Shown here piece by piece: positions 1 to 9,093 of a stretch of DNA of 20,863 bases (positions within the stretch are counted from its first letter, which is position 1; the number at the start of each line of letters is the position of its first letter). A model generated the notes under the pieces. That model was not told the DNA's origin. It made no database searches and saw only the letters and a program-made list of their open reading frames with translations. The DNA is from JBBDYH01 sp040901795 (GTDB lineage: Bacteria; Planctomycetota; Planctomycetia; Pirellulales; JALHPA01), in contig JBBDYH010000104.1 of NCBI GenBank assembly GCA_040901795.1, positions 1 to 20,863 on the forward strand. Reading direction: 5' to 3'. A program made the translations under genes and the position numbers.

Positions 1-63
1 TGATGAGTGATGAGTGATGAGTGATGAGTGATGAGTGATGAGTGATGAGTGATGAGTGATGAA
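1..63. repeat. Tandem heptamer array (TGATGAG)n
   Basis: Eight perfect 7-bp TGATGAG units run from 1 to 56, followed by one variant unit TGATGAA at 57-63. The array touches the window edge, so its true length is unknown. Seven is not a multiple of three, so every forward frame meets TGA stop codons, whereas the reverse strand stays open. The array lies just upstream of the von Willebrand A gene. Confidence 0.95.
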
Positions 64-71
64 CGGGGTCC

Positions 72-147
72 AACTCATCATTCATCGTTCATCCTTCGTC
101 ATTCGGAGTTCGTTCGTCATTCGAGCTTCGTCATTCGTCATTCACGA
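72..147. repeat. Degenerate TCATTC/TCGTCATTC repeat, inverted relative of the heptamer array
   Basis: The stretch consists of variants of TCATTC, TTCATC and TCGTCATTC. Its reverse complement (GAATGACGA, GATGAATGATGAG) resembles the upstream heptamers. The two blocks could therefore fold back into a long imperfect hairpin that ends two bases before the ATG at 150. No Shine-Dalgarno sequence is visible there. Function is unknown. Confidence 0.6.
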
Positions 148-149
148 CA

Positions 150-2105
150 ATGGATTTCATCACCATGCTCTCCGGCTGGCAGTGGGCGCTTTTGGCGCTC
201 GTGCCGCCGGCGATTATTGCGCTGTACTTCTTGAAGCTGAAGCGGCAGCCGCTGGAGGTGCCGAGCACCTACCTCTGGCATCGCACGATCGAGGACCTGC
301 ACGTCAACAGCCTCTGGCAGCGGATGCGGTCGAGCCTGTTGCTGATTCTACAACTGCTGTTCGTGGCCCTGCTGATGATCGCGCTGTTGCGGCCCCACTG
401 GCAATCGACGCGTTCGATCGACGAGCGGCTGATTTTCCTGGTCGATAACTCCGCGAGCATGCAAGCCGACGACCTCAATGGCACCCGGCTGGCCGAGGCC
501 AAAACGAAGATCGCCGAGCTGATCGAGCAGATGGACTCCAGCGACGTGGCGATGATCATCAGCTTCTCCAACACCGCCCGGCCGGAGCAAAGCTTCACCT
601 CAAACAAGCGGCTGCTGCAGGAGGCCCTGGAGCGGATCGAGCCGACGAACCGCAGTACCTCGCTGGACGACGCGCTGGTGTTGGCCGCCGGCCTGGCCAA
701 CCCCGGAGGCAGCGCTGCCGAAGGTCTCGCCGAGCCGGTCCCCGCCACGATGTACATCTTCAGCGACGGCAAGTTCCGCGACGTGCAAGGTTTTTCGCTC
801 GGCGCTCTAAAGCCCGTATTCGTGCCGCTGGGCGATCCGTCGGCCGGGAACCTGGCCATCGTCGCCTTCAGCGTCCGCCGCAACGACGACCGCCCCGATC
901 GGCTGCAAGCCTTCGGCCGCATCGAGAACTTCGGCAGCGAAGATGCGCAGACCATGGCCGAGTTATATCTCGACGGAGCCTTGATCGACGCCAGTCAGAT
1001 GCAAGTCAAGGCCCGCGACGGGACCGGCGTGGCCTTTGATCTGTCGGACCAGGAATCCGGCATACTGGAGCTGCGGTTGTCGCGCAAGGATCCGCTCGAG
1101 CAAGACAATCATGGCTGGGCTGTCATCAATCAGCCGCGCCCTGCCAAGGTGCTTTTCGTTTCGGCCGGCAACGAGCCCTGGGAGCAAGCCCTTGCGACCG
1201 AGGGCGCATCAGAGCTCGCCGAAGTCTTGTTGGCCAAGCCGGATAATCTGAAGACCACTAAGCACAAGCAGCTCGCCGCCACCGGCGCATTCGATCTGAT
1301 CATCTACGACGATTGCCAGCCCGAGGAGATGCCGCGGGCCAACACGTTGTTTCTTGGACAAATTCCACCGGCACTCGACTGGGCGATCGATCAAAAGGCA
1401 GTCGGACCGCAGATCATCGATACCGATCGCAACCATCCGATCATGCAATGGATTGACATCGGCGACGTACTGATCGCCGAGGCGATTACGCTCAACCCGC
1501 CGGCCGGCGCTTCGCGACTCATTGAGACGACCAAGGGCCTGCTGTTTTCCATTGCGCCCCGCGAGGGTTTTGAAGATGCGGTGTTAGGGATCGACTTTTA
1601 CTCCGCGGACGAGCAAGGCAACACCATCGTGACCACCAACTGGCCGATTCGCCAGAGCTTTCCCACGCTGGTTTATGGCCTGCTGTCGTATCTCGGCGGA
1701 AATGCCCAGCTGCTGGCCGGCGAGAACGTGGCGGCGGGCGCCGCTGTCGATTTGCGCAGCGAGTCGGCCAAGGAGCTGCTGGTGCGCTCTCCCACGGGTC
1801 GACGAACCACGCTCAATCGCGGCCCGCGAAACGTCTTTGGCTTTTCCGACACTCGGGAGCTCGGCACTTATGAAGTGCTCGAAGGCGATAAACTCACGCA
1901 ACGATTCACGGTGAACCTGTTTGATCCGCTGGAGAGCGACATCCGCCCGCGGGAGGAGAACACGATCCGGATCGGCTACGTGGATGTTAAGGGGGAGACC
2001 GCTTTTGAGCCGTCACGGTTCGAGACGTGGAAGTATTTGCTGCTTCTGGCACTAGGCGTGCTGGTGTTCGAGTGGTATATCTACAACCGCCGCGTCTATC
2101 TGTGA
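150..2105 (+). CDS. BatA-like membrane protein with von Willebrand A domain
   Basis: A 651-residue protein. Residues about 10-85 form a BatA/aerotolerance-type N-terminal region with two membrane segments (about 12-30 and 61-80) joined by a short basic loop. A von Willebrand A domain follows; its metal-binding signature D99-N-S101-A-S103 is intact, so Mg-dependent ligand binding is plausible. After about residue 330 comes a domain resembling class I glutamine-amidotransferase-like folds (VLFVSAGNEPW, then DLIIYDD), but I see no catalytic triad. A final membrane segment lies at about 629-646, followed by a short basic tail. Such proteins usually sit in MoxR ATPase/DUF58/VWA clusters acting at the membrane; those partners would be upstream, outside the window. 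The start ATG lacks a ribosome binding site; a second ATG at 165 is possible. The methyltransferase gene follows after 13 bases. Confidence 0.85.
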   Translation: MDFITMLSGWQWALLALVPPAIIALYFLKLKRQPLEVPSTYLWHRTIEDLHVNSLWQRMRSSLLLILQLLFVALLMIALLRPHWQSTRSIDERLIFLVDNSASMQADDLNGTRLAEAKTKIAELIEQMDSSDVAMIISFSNTARPEQSFTSNKRLLQEALERIEPTNRSTSLDDALVLAAGLANPGGSAAEGLAEPVPATMYIFSDGKFRDVQGFSLGALKPVFVPLGDPSAGNLAIVAFSVRRNDDRPDRLQAFGRIENFGSEDAQTMAELYLDGALIDASQMQVKARDGTGVAFDLSDQESGILELRLSRKDPLEQDNHGWAVINQPRPAKVLFVSAGNEPWEQALATEGASELAEVLLAKPDNLKTTKHKQLAATGAFDLIIYDDCQPEEMPRANTLFLGQIPPALDWAIDQKAVGPQIIDTDRNHPIMQWIDIGDVLIAEAITLNPPAGASRLIETTKGLLFSIAPREGFEDAVLGIDFYSADEQGNTIVTTNWPIRQSFPTLVYGLLSYLGGNAQLLAGENVAAGAAVDLRSESAKELLVRSPTGRRTTLNRGPRNVFGFSDTRELGTYEVLEGDKLTQRFTVNLFDPLESDIRPREENTIRIGYVDVKGETAFEPSRFETWKYLLLLALGVLVFEWYIYNRRVYL

Positions 2106-2118
2106 AGCCGGAACCGCC

Positions 2119-2856
2119 ATGACGAAAACCACGCGCCTCGTGAAGAGGCGATCGGCCTCTCGGCGAGAACGCAAGAGCGTCATCAATCGGCTGCTGGAAA
2201 GCAACCTGATCCAGCGGCTAAGCTATGAGGACTACCGCGCCAAGGTCCGCGGAGTCTACGCCGGCCCGCGCGGCGCCTTCCTGGCCACATGCAGCATGCT
2301 TTCGCTCCACGCGCCGTTGGGCGAACGGCTATTCCGCGAGCGGAGATTTGACCTGCGGGGCGCTCGACAAATCCTCGATGTCGGCAGCGGCGCCGGTCAG
2401 ATCGCACGCCACCTGCTCAAGTACGCCGATCGGACCGCCCAGATTACCTGCCTGGACCTTTCGCCCGAAATGCTCCGCCGCGGGCGGCAGCGGATGAAGA
2501 GCCGGCGACCAACCTACCTGGCCGCCGATCTCTCGCAATTGCCGTTCGCCGACGAGTCATTCGACTGCGTCACGTGCGGGTATGTACTGGAGCACCTTCC
2601 CGACCCGCGCTGTGGCTTGGCCGAGTTGTCCCGCGTCATGACTCCTGGCGGCCGCATGCTGCTCTTGACCACTGAGGAAAGCTTCGGCGGTGCGTGGACC
2701 AGCTACATCTGGCACTGCCGCACCTACAACCGCCAGGAACTGCTCCGAGTCTGCCGCGAGCTAGGACTTTATCCGCGACAGGAGCTGTGGTTCACGCGGA
2801 TGCACAAGCTCCTGCGTGCGGGCGGAATCTGCGTGGAGCTGGAGAAACACGCGTAG
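2119..2856 (+). CDS. Class I SAM-dependent methyltransferase
   Basis: A 245-residue protein. It has the Rossmann SAM-binding motif I LDVGSGAGQ at residues 86-94, the acidic post-I residue D113 (ITCLDLSPEML), a motif II/III region AADLSQLPF at about 136-143, and the Methyltransf_11-type segment SFDCVTCGYVLEHL followed by PGGRMLL. The N-terminal 25 residues are very basic and not part of the fold. The substrate cannot be told from sequence; the UbiE/Methyltransf_11 type covers small molecules, quinones and sugars. The gene begins 13 bases after the VWA gene and probably shares its transcript. The ATG at 2119 has no clear Shine-Dalgarno sequence, and a later start around residue 20 is possible. 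Confidence 0.85.
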   Translation: MTKTTRLVKRRSASRRERKSVINRLLESNLIQRLSYEDYRAKVRGVYAGPRGAFLATCSMLSLHAPLGERLFRERRFDLRGARQILDVGSGAGQIARHLLKYADRTAQITCLDLSPEMLRRGRQRMKSRRPTYLAADLSQLPFADESFDCVTCGYVLEHLPDPRCGLAELSRVMTPGGRMLLLTTEESFGGAWTSYIWHCRTYNRQELLRVCRELGLYPRQELWFTRMHKLLRAGGICVELEKHA

Positions 2857-3297
2857 TGTGTGTCGCGTGCATGACAGCGCATAAAAAAGCGAGCGGCGCG
2901 ACAACTGAGATAGGCGCTCCCACAATCGGGATTGATGCTCTAAGGCAGTCCTGACGCCCTGGGACGTTGATCTCAATCCCAGTACTTGGACCGGTCGTCA
3001 CCGCTCAACAACCAACATACCGCGCGCTGTGGCGATTGCAATAGAAAAACGGCAGTGTGTAAAACCACATAGCCATGCGGATCTCGCCAAGTGCCGCGAT
3101 GGCGAAGATCTTGTCTTCCAGTCTCGCGAGGGCTGAGCAGTACGCCTCGAACCAAGGGTGGCGGGCGAGCCTTGCACAGCCTCACTAGGCGCTGTATTCT
3201 GCCGCTAGTTAGCTGAACCCCCAAGTCAGCTCTATTGACCCAACCGGTACGTATTGCCTATTCCACCGCTGTCACCATCTCGCACCGGAGACTCGTC
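2857..3297. other. Gene-poor stretch between methyltransferase and LEDR protein
   Basis: About 440 bp without a convincing gene on either strand. The only open frames are short, arginine-rich and lack ribosome binding sites. A weak hairpin (AGCTGA...TCAGCT) lies at 3211-3231, and GGAG at 3287-3290 serves the downstream gene. I see no tRNA-like fold, terminator with a T-run, or clear promoter. Confidence 0.6.
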
Positions 3298-4779
3298 ATG
3301 CGCAAGCGACGTTCCAGGCTACAACGGCTCGGTTTTGAAAGCCTCGAGGATCGCTCGATGCTCTCCGGCACTGTGACTGTTGATTTTATTGCCAACAATC
3401 TACTGGTCACGGGCGACAACGCCGCCAACGCGATTGCGATCACCGACACGGGAACAAACCTGATCATTACCGGCATTCAGGGGGGCACGACCGGCTCCAC
3501 CGCTCTCTCAACGAACACCAGTGGCGACGTCTTGATCAGCGGTAACGTGGCGACGATCGCGAAGGCGCCGCTCGATGGCGATATCTTCATCAACCTGCTG
3601 AACGGCCGCGACGAGCTTTCGATCGACGGCATCAACGTCATTGCGGGAGAGAGTATCCGCAGCAAGCTGAAGATCAATCTGGGCGAAGGGGACGACAAGC
3701 TGACACTTGGGGCCACGGCACGAAACAATCTCCGTTCCGATGTGACCATTGACCTCGACGAAGGGGATGACACGTTGGCGATCGACGGCCTTGAGGTCCG
3801 CTCGCTGAACGAAGGGAGCCTGTTCATTTTCGGCGGTTTTGGAGTCGACGTAATCACCATTGGCGCCAACGACACCAATACCATTGAAGGCGACTTCAAT
3901 ATCGACACCGGCACCGGCAATGATATTGTGGCCGTCGACCGGACGAACGCCTTCGCCGATTTCAGCATCGATACCAGCGGCGGCGCCGATACCGTCGACT
4001 TAGGGCGAGAGAATCTTACCGACTTTCTCGACTCGGCCGTCCAGGTGCGCGGCAACTTGATCATCGACACCGGCATTAGCCCTGATACCGTCCGGCTGGA
4101 CGCCGTGTTGGTGGTGCAGCACGTGCTGATTAGCACCGGCGACGGGGACGACACCGTGCTTATCGGCGACGATCCGGCGGCGGCGCTAGGCGACAACGAT
4201 CAAGCAGGCGCTTCGGCCCGCGGCGATTTTGTGATCAGCACGGGTGTCGGCGAGGATTCGGTGACGATCAACCTGGTCACCGGCGCCAACGCGGCCCTGG
4301 TTAACCTCGGCCTCGGAATAGTAGGCGACAGCAACCAGTTGGTTGTCCGCAATTCGTCGTTCAGCAATGACATTGCAATTCTAGGCGGCGTCAGCGCGGA
4401 TACCATCGACATCGACGCCCTCAACGCAGTGACCAACTTGTTTATCTCAACGGGCGGCGGGAACGACTCAATCGACCTGCAAGGCACACTGGTGACGCAA
4501 GGCCTGTTGACGATCAACTCCGGCGCGGGAGACGACTCAGTACGCGTCGACAACTCCGTGATCGCGCGCTTCGTGCTGTTCACCGAGGCCGGGCTCAATG
4601 AGGCGGACATCACCGCGAACCTGTTCGACGATTTCTTCCTTGATCTAGGACTGGAAGGCGGCAGTGCAAACCTGACCGGCGTTGTTCAGCTCCGCGGCTT
4701 CGCACGCGGCGCAGCGAGCGCCCTGGGAACCGGAAGCTTGTTCGGCTCAATCCAGGTCGAAGGGTTTACGCTCGGTTAG
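3298..4779 (+). CDS. LEDR-motif extracellular beta-repeat protein
   Basis: A 493-residue protein from the ATG at 3298, chosen because GGAG lies seven bases upstream and planctomycete proteins of this class begin with a basic run before the motif. A TTG at 3235 would add 21 unlikely residues. Residues 1-11 are basic, then FESLEDRSMLSG appears at 13-24; this N-terminal signature marks planctomycete extracellular proteins. There is no hydrophobic signal core. The rest is acidic and built from repeats of about 22-30 residues with the pattern hydrophobic-I-STG-x-GDD-x-V-x-hydrophobic, for example LISTGDGDDTVLI and VISTGVGEDSVTI. This fits a beta-helix or solenoid, perhaps binding calcium. No catalytic motif or anchor is visible. 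A structural or surface role is inferred. Confidence 0.8.
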   Translation: MRKRRSRLQRLGFESLEDRSMLSGTVTVDFIANNLLVTGDNAANAIAITDTGTNLIITGIQGGTTGSTALSTNTSGDVLISGNVATIAKAPLDGDIFINLLNGRDELSIDGINVIAGESIRSKLKINLGEGDDKLTLGATARNNLRSDVTIDLDEGDDTLAIDGLEVRSLNEGSLFIFGGFGVDVITIGANDTNTIEGDFNIDTGTGNDIVAVDRTNAFADFSIDTSGGADTVDLGRENLTDFLDSAVQVRGNLIIDTGISPDTVRLDAVLVVQHVLISTGDGDDTVLIGDDPAAALGDNDQAGASARGDFVISTGVGEDSVTINLVTGANAALVNLGLGIVGDSNQLVVRNSSFSNDIAILGGVSADTIDIDALNAVTNLFISTGGGNDSIDLQGTLVTQGLLTINSGAGDDSVRVDNSVIARFVLFTEAGLNEADITANLFDDFFLDLGLEGGSANLTGVVQLRGFARGAASALGTGSLFGSIQVEGFTLG

Positions 4780-4793
4780 ACGTCCTGAGGGCG

Positions 4794-4816
4794 GGTGCCG
4801 CGAGCCGAGCGGCACC
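4794..4816. terminator. GC-rich hairpin between convergent genes
   Basis: A perfect 8-bp stem GGTGCCGC/GCGGCACC with a 7-base loop sits 15 bases after the LEDR-protein stop and 44 bases before the end of the convergent PEP-CTERM gene. There is no T-run on either side, so it may be a weak or bidirectional terminator or simply a 3' mRNA structure. Confidence 0.4.
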
Positions 4817-4859
4817 TCTCCGCAGTCGCCTTGGCATAATCGCCGCTGATCGAAGCTGT

Positions 4860-5657
4860 CTAATCCACGGCTCTTCGATCAATGGCCGCACTCTGCACCT
4901 TGCGCCTGACTAGAGTTAACCCGGCGAGCGCTATGCCGGCGAGCGCTAGTGTCGACGGTTCCGGAACGGTCGCGGGGTTGCCGGCGGTCAATTCAAGCGA
5001 ACTGAAGTGAGTAATCGGGTCAGTACTAGTCTCAGTTGGTGATTCCCCGTTCTGTCGATTCCAATTCACGCCGGTAATTGGGAACCAGCCTCCTTCAAAC
5101 GCCCCACCACCAGAGACCGTACCCCACTGCGGCCACACTTGCCCCATTCCGCCCGTTAACACCGCGACGTTAAATGTTCCGGCCAAGACGGCCTCGTTCG
5201 CGGTACCGCCCACAAAGACACCGGGCGGCTGGATCGGACGAATATCCAGCAAATCTCTGAACGCCGAGCCAGCGCGCTGGACGGGAGCGCCTCCCCTGGC
5301 GTTAAAGCCGCGGCCCCACGCATTGGGGGGTGGCCAACTGAACTCTGCAGGAGAACTCAGGTCAACCTGAATAGGAGCGGCAGAGTCTTGGACAATGGCT
5401 AGGCTCATGGAATTGACACCGTGCTTTCCAGCGAAAGTTGGATGGGTTGCTCGCACATTGTCATTGTGTATGCCGAAGGGTGCCATGCGCATCTGCAGTC
5501 GATACTCGATCACGTCGCCCGTTTCGACTTCGATACTATTGGCAAACGCCTCCGCACTCCCTTGCTTGCGTCCTTCGAGCGTAAAGTAAAGCAGCGGCGC
5601 TGCTTGGGAAACGCCGCAACTGCCAATTACTAACAAGCCAATGAACGCCCGAATCAT
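4860..5657 (-). CDS. PEP-CTERM sorting domain protein
   Basis: A 265-residue secreted protein. The start ATG at 5657 has GGAG six bases upstream and opens a clean signal peptide (MIRAFIGLLVIGSCGVSQA, residues 1-19). The open frame runs 27 codons further, but that part is not signal-like. The C-terminus has a PEP-CTERM tail: VPEPS at 231-235, a hydrophobic span, then RRK at 251-253. PEP-CTERM proteins are cleaved and attached at the surface by an exosortase, which is not in this window. Twelve residues follow the RRK, more than usual. The middle region (residues 20-225) has no recognised domain; it is rich in G, P, W and N and suggests a beta-rich fold. It lies 92 bp downstream of another PEP-CTERM gene on the same strand. 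Confidence 0.82.
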   Translation of the reverse strand: MIRAFIGLLVIGSCGVSQAAPLLYFTLEGRKQGSAEAFANSIEVETGDVIEYRLQMRMAPFGIHNDNVRATHPTFAGKHGVNSMSLAIVQDSAAPIQVDLSSPAEFSWPPPNAWGRGFNARGGAPVQRAGSAFRDLLDIRPIQPPGVFVGGTANEAVLAGTFNVAVLTGGMGQVWPQWGTVSGGGAFEGGWFPITGVNWNRQNGESPTETSTDPITHFSSLELTAGNPATVPEPSTLALAGIALAGLTLVRRKVQSAAIDRRAVD

Positions 5658-5749
5658 TATCAACTCCGTTTGGGTCCATTCCGTGCAAAAACCATAGACT
5701 AAGTGTCCATTGTAGACGCTGAACGCGAAGGCCCACAAGTTCGACTACC

Positions 5750-6451
5750 CTATTTGTCGGGGCGTCGAACCAGTGCGAATAAGCCAACCGCGCCGATTGC
5801 GGCGAGGATGAGCGCGCTCGGTTCCGGAATCGCGGTGAGCGGCGCGAAACTGTGAACGGTTACAGCGCTGCCGGTTGCGAACGTGGTTACCACGGCCTCA
5901 GTCCCGGAAAACGCCGTGGCATCGGTTTGCACGACGAGCAACTTCGACAAGCGGCCGGGCATGAGCAAGCCAGATGTGTCCTCCGGAATACTGAAGTCTG
6001 GAAACCGGAATTCGATCAGGTCCGCAGTCGGACGAACGGCTCGCAACAGTGGTACACTGGGCGGTCCGCCCAGCAATTCAAACGGGGCATAGCTCACGTC
6101 GGTCAAGTTGCCTGCGAAGCTGGCGATGCCTAACTGGCTCAGATTGTAGAGGCTCGCGGCGTCGTTCGTCAGCAAGTAGGTGAATGTCAGTCTGTCTGCG
6201 CCAAACGGGTTCGACGTGTCGTTCGTCCAGACGGTCGAAGTCAGCGTGCCGGAGAATCCGGAACCAAGGAAACGGACGGTTCCGCCCTGGAGCCGAGTGG
6301 CGTTAAGCGGATCGGGTTCAGAGACAGCGGGCGATTGAATTCCGCCAACCGGAAGCAATGCTGCGTTGGCCACCGAGCCATGCACACCGAAGTACGTCGC
6401 AAGGAACAATGCCCCTAGCAAGCAGCGGCGGCAAAAAATGTGATGCGTCAT
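5750..6451 (-). CDS. PEP-CTERM sorting domain protein
   Basis: A 233-residue secreted protein. The ATG at 6451 is preferred because GGAG lies eight bases upstream and a signal peptide with basic n-region follows (about residues 1-30, ending SVANA). The longer open frame upstream is not signal-like. The C-terminus carries IPEPS at 208-212, a hydrophobic span, then RR and a short PDK end, as expected for exosortase substrates. The body resembles the stand-alone secreted PEP-CTERM proteins common in planctomycetes and has no catalytic motif that I can name. It is the upstream member of a tandem pair. Both leaders share an AATGGA...ACGGAG pattern just before the start codon, which may simply be conserved ribosome-binding context. 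Confidence 0.82.
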   Translation of the reverse strand: MTHHIFCRRCLLGALFLATYFGVHGSVANAALLPVGGIQSPAVSEPDPLNATRLQGGTVRFLGSGFSGTLTSTVWTNDTSNPFGADRLTFTYLLTNDAASLYNLSQLGIASFAGNLTDVSYAPFELLGGPPSVPLLRAVRPTADLIEFRFPDFSIPEDTSGLLMPGRLSKLLVVQTDATAFSGTEAVVTTFATGSAVTVHSFAPLTAIPEPSALILAAIGAVGLFALVRRPDK

Positions 6452-6482
6452 CGACCAATCTCCGTTCCATTGCCTATGGTTC

Positions 6483-6505
6483 CTGGACTCTGCGGCTAAG
6501 TCCAG
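6483..6505. promoter_or_regulatory. Leader hairpin upstream of PEP-CTERM gene
   Basis: An inverted repeat CTGGACT/AGTCCAG (7-bp stem, 9-base loop) lies 32 to 54 bases upstream of the ATG at 6451. It could be an operator or an mRNA leader structure. Nothing else is recognised in the roughly 230-bp gap up to the helicase gene. Confidence 0.25.
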
Positions 6506-6687
6506 TTTAATTTGGCGCCTTGACCGCCAACTGTTAGCGCAGCATTGACCCAATACTATGGGCTGGTTCCTGGCGCGTTTGTCACGCAAGAAACCCGGTT
6601 GTTCCGGTTGTTGCAGATGAAGCGGCGCTGGATCGAGCGCGGAGCGGCCCGGTAAAGCGCGTCGCAGCCGACGCCTAAGTCGAGCAA

Positions 6688-9093
6688 TCAGCCGCCATTC
6701 TTCGCCGGCTGCAGCTTGCTGTGAACGAGGATGAACCGCTTTTCGCCGGCGCCGGTGGCGAAGGCGACCGTGGCGGTGCGCTTCACGCCCGTGCCGGAGA
6801 GCGCCAGGATCTTGCCCAGACCGTACTCCGGGTGGCGAACGAGCATGCCGTGATGGAAAGCGTCGGGGGAGACGGAATTGAGACCTTCGGTCGAAATCTG
6901 TGCGGCGTCGGGAGACCCGCGCACAACGGAGGCATTGGCGGAGCCAGCGGCACAGGGAGCCGTGGCGGTCTGGGTGCTTAGTTGCGCGGCCGTGGTGAGA
7001 CGCAGCTCGCCGTTGCGCGACAAGGAAGTTACCTCAATAGGCAGTGGCCGCCTGTCATCGTCGTAGCCCGCCCCCGTCCACTCCTTTTCTACCTCGGTTG
7101 TGTAAGCGCTCGCCTCAGGCAACGCGAAACCCATGTTCGCGTCGCCCGGTTGCCAGCTTGGCGACGCCCATGAGTAATCGCTCACCTCCATCTCTTCGGT
7201 GGGAAGCTGCATGAGGAACGGGCTGGGAATCGCCATGCGGTTTTGCCCGCGGAAGCTACGGTAGCGAGCCATGCTCAGATGCAGCTCTTCCTGGGCCCGC
7301 GTGATGCCGACGAAAAAAAGCCGCCGCTCCTCTTCCACCTGGTCGGCGTCGGCGCGGCTGCGCTCGTGCGGCAGAAGGCCCTCTTCGACGGCCACGATGA
7401 ACACGACGGGAAACTCCAGTCCCTTGGCCGCGTGCAGCGTCATCAGCGTCACACGGTTATCGTCCACCTCCCAGGCGTCGGTGTCGTTGACCAGGCTCGC
7501 TTGCTCCAGAAACTCTTCCAGGCGGTTGTCGCCGGGGTACTGCTCGTCGTATTCCCGGGCCGCGGTAAGCAGTTCCTCGATGTTGGCCAGCCGCTCGTCG
7601 TCTTCCTCGCTGTCGTTCTCGATGAGCATCTGCCGGTACCCGGTTTCGGAGAGAACCAGGCCCATAATCTCCTCGACCGCTCCCCCGGAGGAGAGCGCCA
7701 ACCGATCGTACAAGCTGACGAACTTCGCGACAGCTACGGCGGCGCGCTTGGGCAGCGTCTCGATCATCCCGGCTTCTCGCGCGGCTTCGAGCAGCGGCAG
7801 GCCACGCCGGTCGGCGTGCGACAACACTTGCCCGATGGTGGCGCGGCCGATGCCGCGCGCCGGCGTGTTCACGACGCGCAGAAACGCCACGCCATCGCGC
7901 GGGTTGTTCAACAGGTGCAGGTACGCCAGCACATCCTTGATCTCTTTGCGCTGATAAAACTCCACGCCGTTGATCATCTGATAGGGAATGCCGTTCTCGC
8001 GCAGCGAGTGCTCCAACTGCCGCGAGAGCGCGTTCATCCGATAGAAAACGGCGAAGTCGCGCGGCTGGCGGCGGCCGGCGGCGACCTGGCCAGCGATGTA
8101 GTTCGCGATCCAATCGGACTCGGTTTTTTGGTTCGGCTGCGCGAGCAGCGCCACCGGCTTGCCCTCGTCATTTTCCGTAAACAGGCTCTTCTTCTTCCGC
8201 TTCGTGTTGTGCTGGATGAGATGATCGGCGACGCGGAGAATCCGCTTGGTGCTGCGATAGTTCTGCTCCAGGCGAACGATCTTGACGTCGGGAAAGTCCT
8301 TCTCGAACTCGAGAATGTTATTCAGATTCGCGCCCCGCCAACCGTAGATCGATTGATCGGGATCGCCGGTGACCGCCAGGTTCGGATAGTCGATCGACAT
8401 CGCGCGGACGATCGCGTACTGTGCCAGGTTAGTGTCCTGGTATTCATCGACCATCACGTACCGGTAGCGCTGGTCGAGCTGGGCGCGGATTTCGGGATGA
8501 TCGCGCAACAGCGTGGCGACGTGCAGCAGCATATCGTCGAAATCGACGGCGCTGGAAGCCAGCAACTCGGCCTGGTAACGCGGGTAGACCTGCGCCACGA
8601 TGCTGCCGATCGGGTGGCCTGGCTTGGGCTGGTACTCTTCGGCCGTGATCAGGTTGTTCTTGGCCCAACTGATCGCGGCCTGAACTCGCTCGGGCGTGAC
8701 GTGCGTGAGCTCCAGGTTCAGCGCGTCGATCGAGCGCTTGAGCGCGGCGAGGCTATCGCTGGTGTCGTAGATCGAGTAATTCTCCTGGAGCCCCAAGTAG
8801 CGGGCATACTGGCGGAGCAGGCGAGCGCAAAACCGATGGAACGTGCTCACCCAGACGTTCTGGCCAGGCGCGAGGATGGTCAGCCGGCGCTTCATTTCGT
8901 CGGCGGCCTTATTGGTAAACGTCAGCGCGACGATCTGCCAGGCGGGCACGCCGTGGCTCAGCAAGTAGGCGATACGGTGCGTCACGACGCGCGTCTTGCC
9001 GCTGCCCGGGCCGGCCAGGATGAGCAGCGGGCCATCGATATGCGTGACGGCCGCGCGTTGGGCATCGGTGAGGTATTCGAGCAATCCGTTCAA
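6688..9093 (-). CDS. pcrA: UvrD/PcrA-type superfamily 1A DNA helicase
   Basis: An 801-residue ATP-dependent 3'-5' DNA helicase of the UvrD/PcrA/Rep group, acting in nucleotide excision and mismatch repair and in clearing recombinase or stalled polymerase from DNA. All helicase motifs are seen in order: Walker A GPGSGKT at 28-34, motif Ia LTFTNKAA, motif II DEYQDT at 216-221, motif III GDPDQSIYGWRGA at 243-255, motif IV QNYRST, motif V TLHAAKGLEF and motif VI FVGITRA. The C-terminal 55 residues (VRHPEYGLGKI onward) match the Tudor-like tail of PcrA that contacts RNA polymerase. The start is TTG at 9091-9093 with GAGGGG about eight bases upstream; no in-frame ATG fits the family N-terminus. Length is slightly above PcrA. 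Whether it is called pcrA or uvrD cannot be settled here. Confidence 0.95.
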   Translation of the reverse strand: MNGLLEYLTDAQRAAVTHIDGPLLILAGPGSGKTRVVTHRIAYLLSHGVPAWQIVALTFTNKAADEMKRRLTILAPGQNVWVSTFHRFCARLLRQYARYLGLQENYSIYDTSDSLAALKRSIDALNLELTHVTPERVQAAISWAKNNLITAEEYQPKPGHPIGSIVAQVYPRYQAELLASSAVDFDDMLLHVATLLRDHPEIRAQLDQRYRYVMVDEYQDTNLAQYAIVRAMSIDYPNLAVTGDPDQSIYGWRGANLNNILEFEKDFPDVKIVRLEQNYRSTKRILRVADHLIQHNTKRKKKSLFTENDEGKPVALLAQPNQKTESDWIANYIAGQVAAGRRQPRDFAVFYRMNALSRQLEHSLRENGIPYQMINGVEFYQRKEIKDVLAYLHLLNNPRDGVAFLRVVNTPARGIGRATIGQVLSHADRRGLPLLEAAREAGMIETLPKRAAVAVAKFVSLYDRLALSSGGAVEEIMGLVLSETGYRQMLIENDSEEDDERLANIEELLTAAREYDEQYPGDNRLEEFLEQASLVNDTDAWEVDDNRVTLMTLHAAKGLEFPVVFIVAVEEGLLPHERSRADADQVEEERRLFFVGITRAQEELHLSMARYRSFRGQNRMAIPSPFLMQLPTEEMEVSDYSWASPSWQPGDANMGFALPEASAYTTEVEKEWTGAGYDDDRRPLPIEVTSLSRNGELRLTTAAQLSTQTATAPCAAGSANASVVRGSPDAAQISTEGLNSVSPDAFHHGMLVRHPEYGLGKILALSGTGVKRTATVAFATGAGEKRFILVHSKLQPAKNGG

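Noticed and set aside
49..448. Two short plus-strand frames starting in the heptamer array
   Set aside because: They are low-complexity readings of the repeats and then overlap the VWA gene out of frame.
2973..3224. An 83-codon minus-strand frame in the gap before the LEDR protein
   Set aside because: It has no ribosome binding site, an arginine-rich composition typical of random high-GC frames, and no recognisable motif.
6535..6590. GG-N10-GC pattern upstream of the PEP-CTERM gene as a sigma-54 promoter
   Set aside because: The -12 side reads GGCGC rather than TTGC, so the match is no better than chance in this GC-rich sequence.
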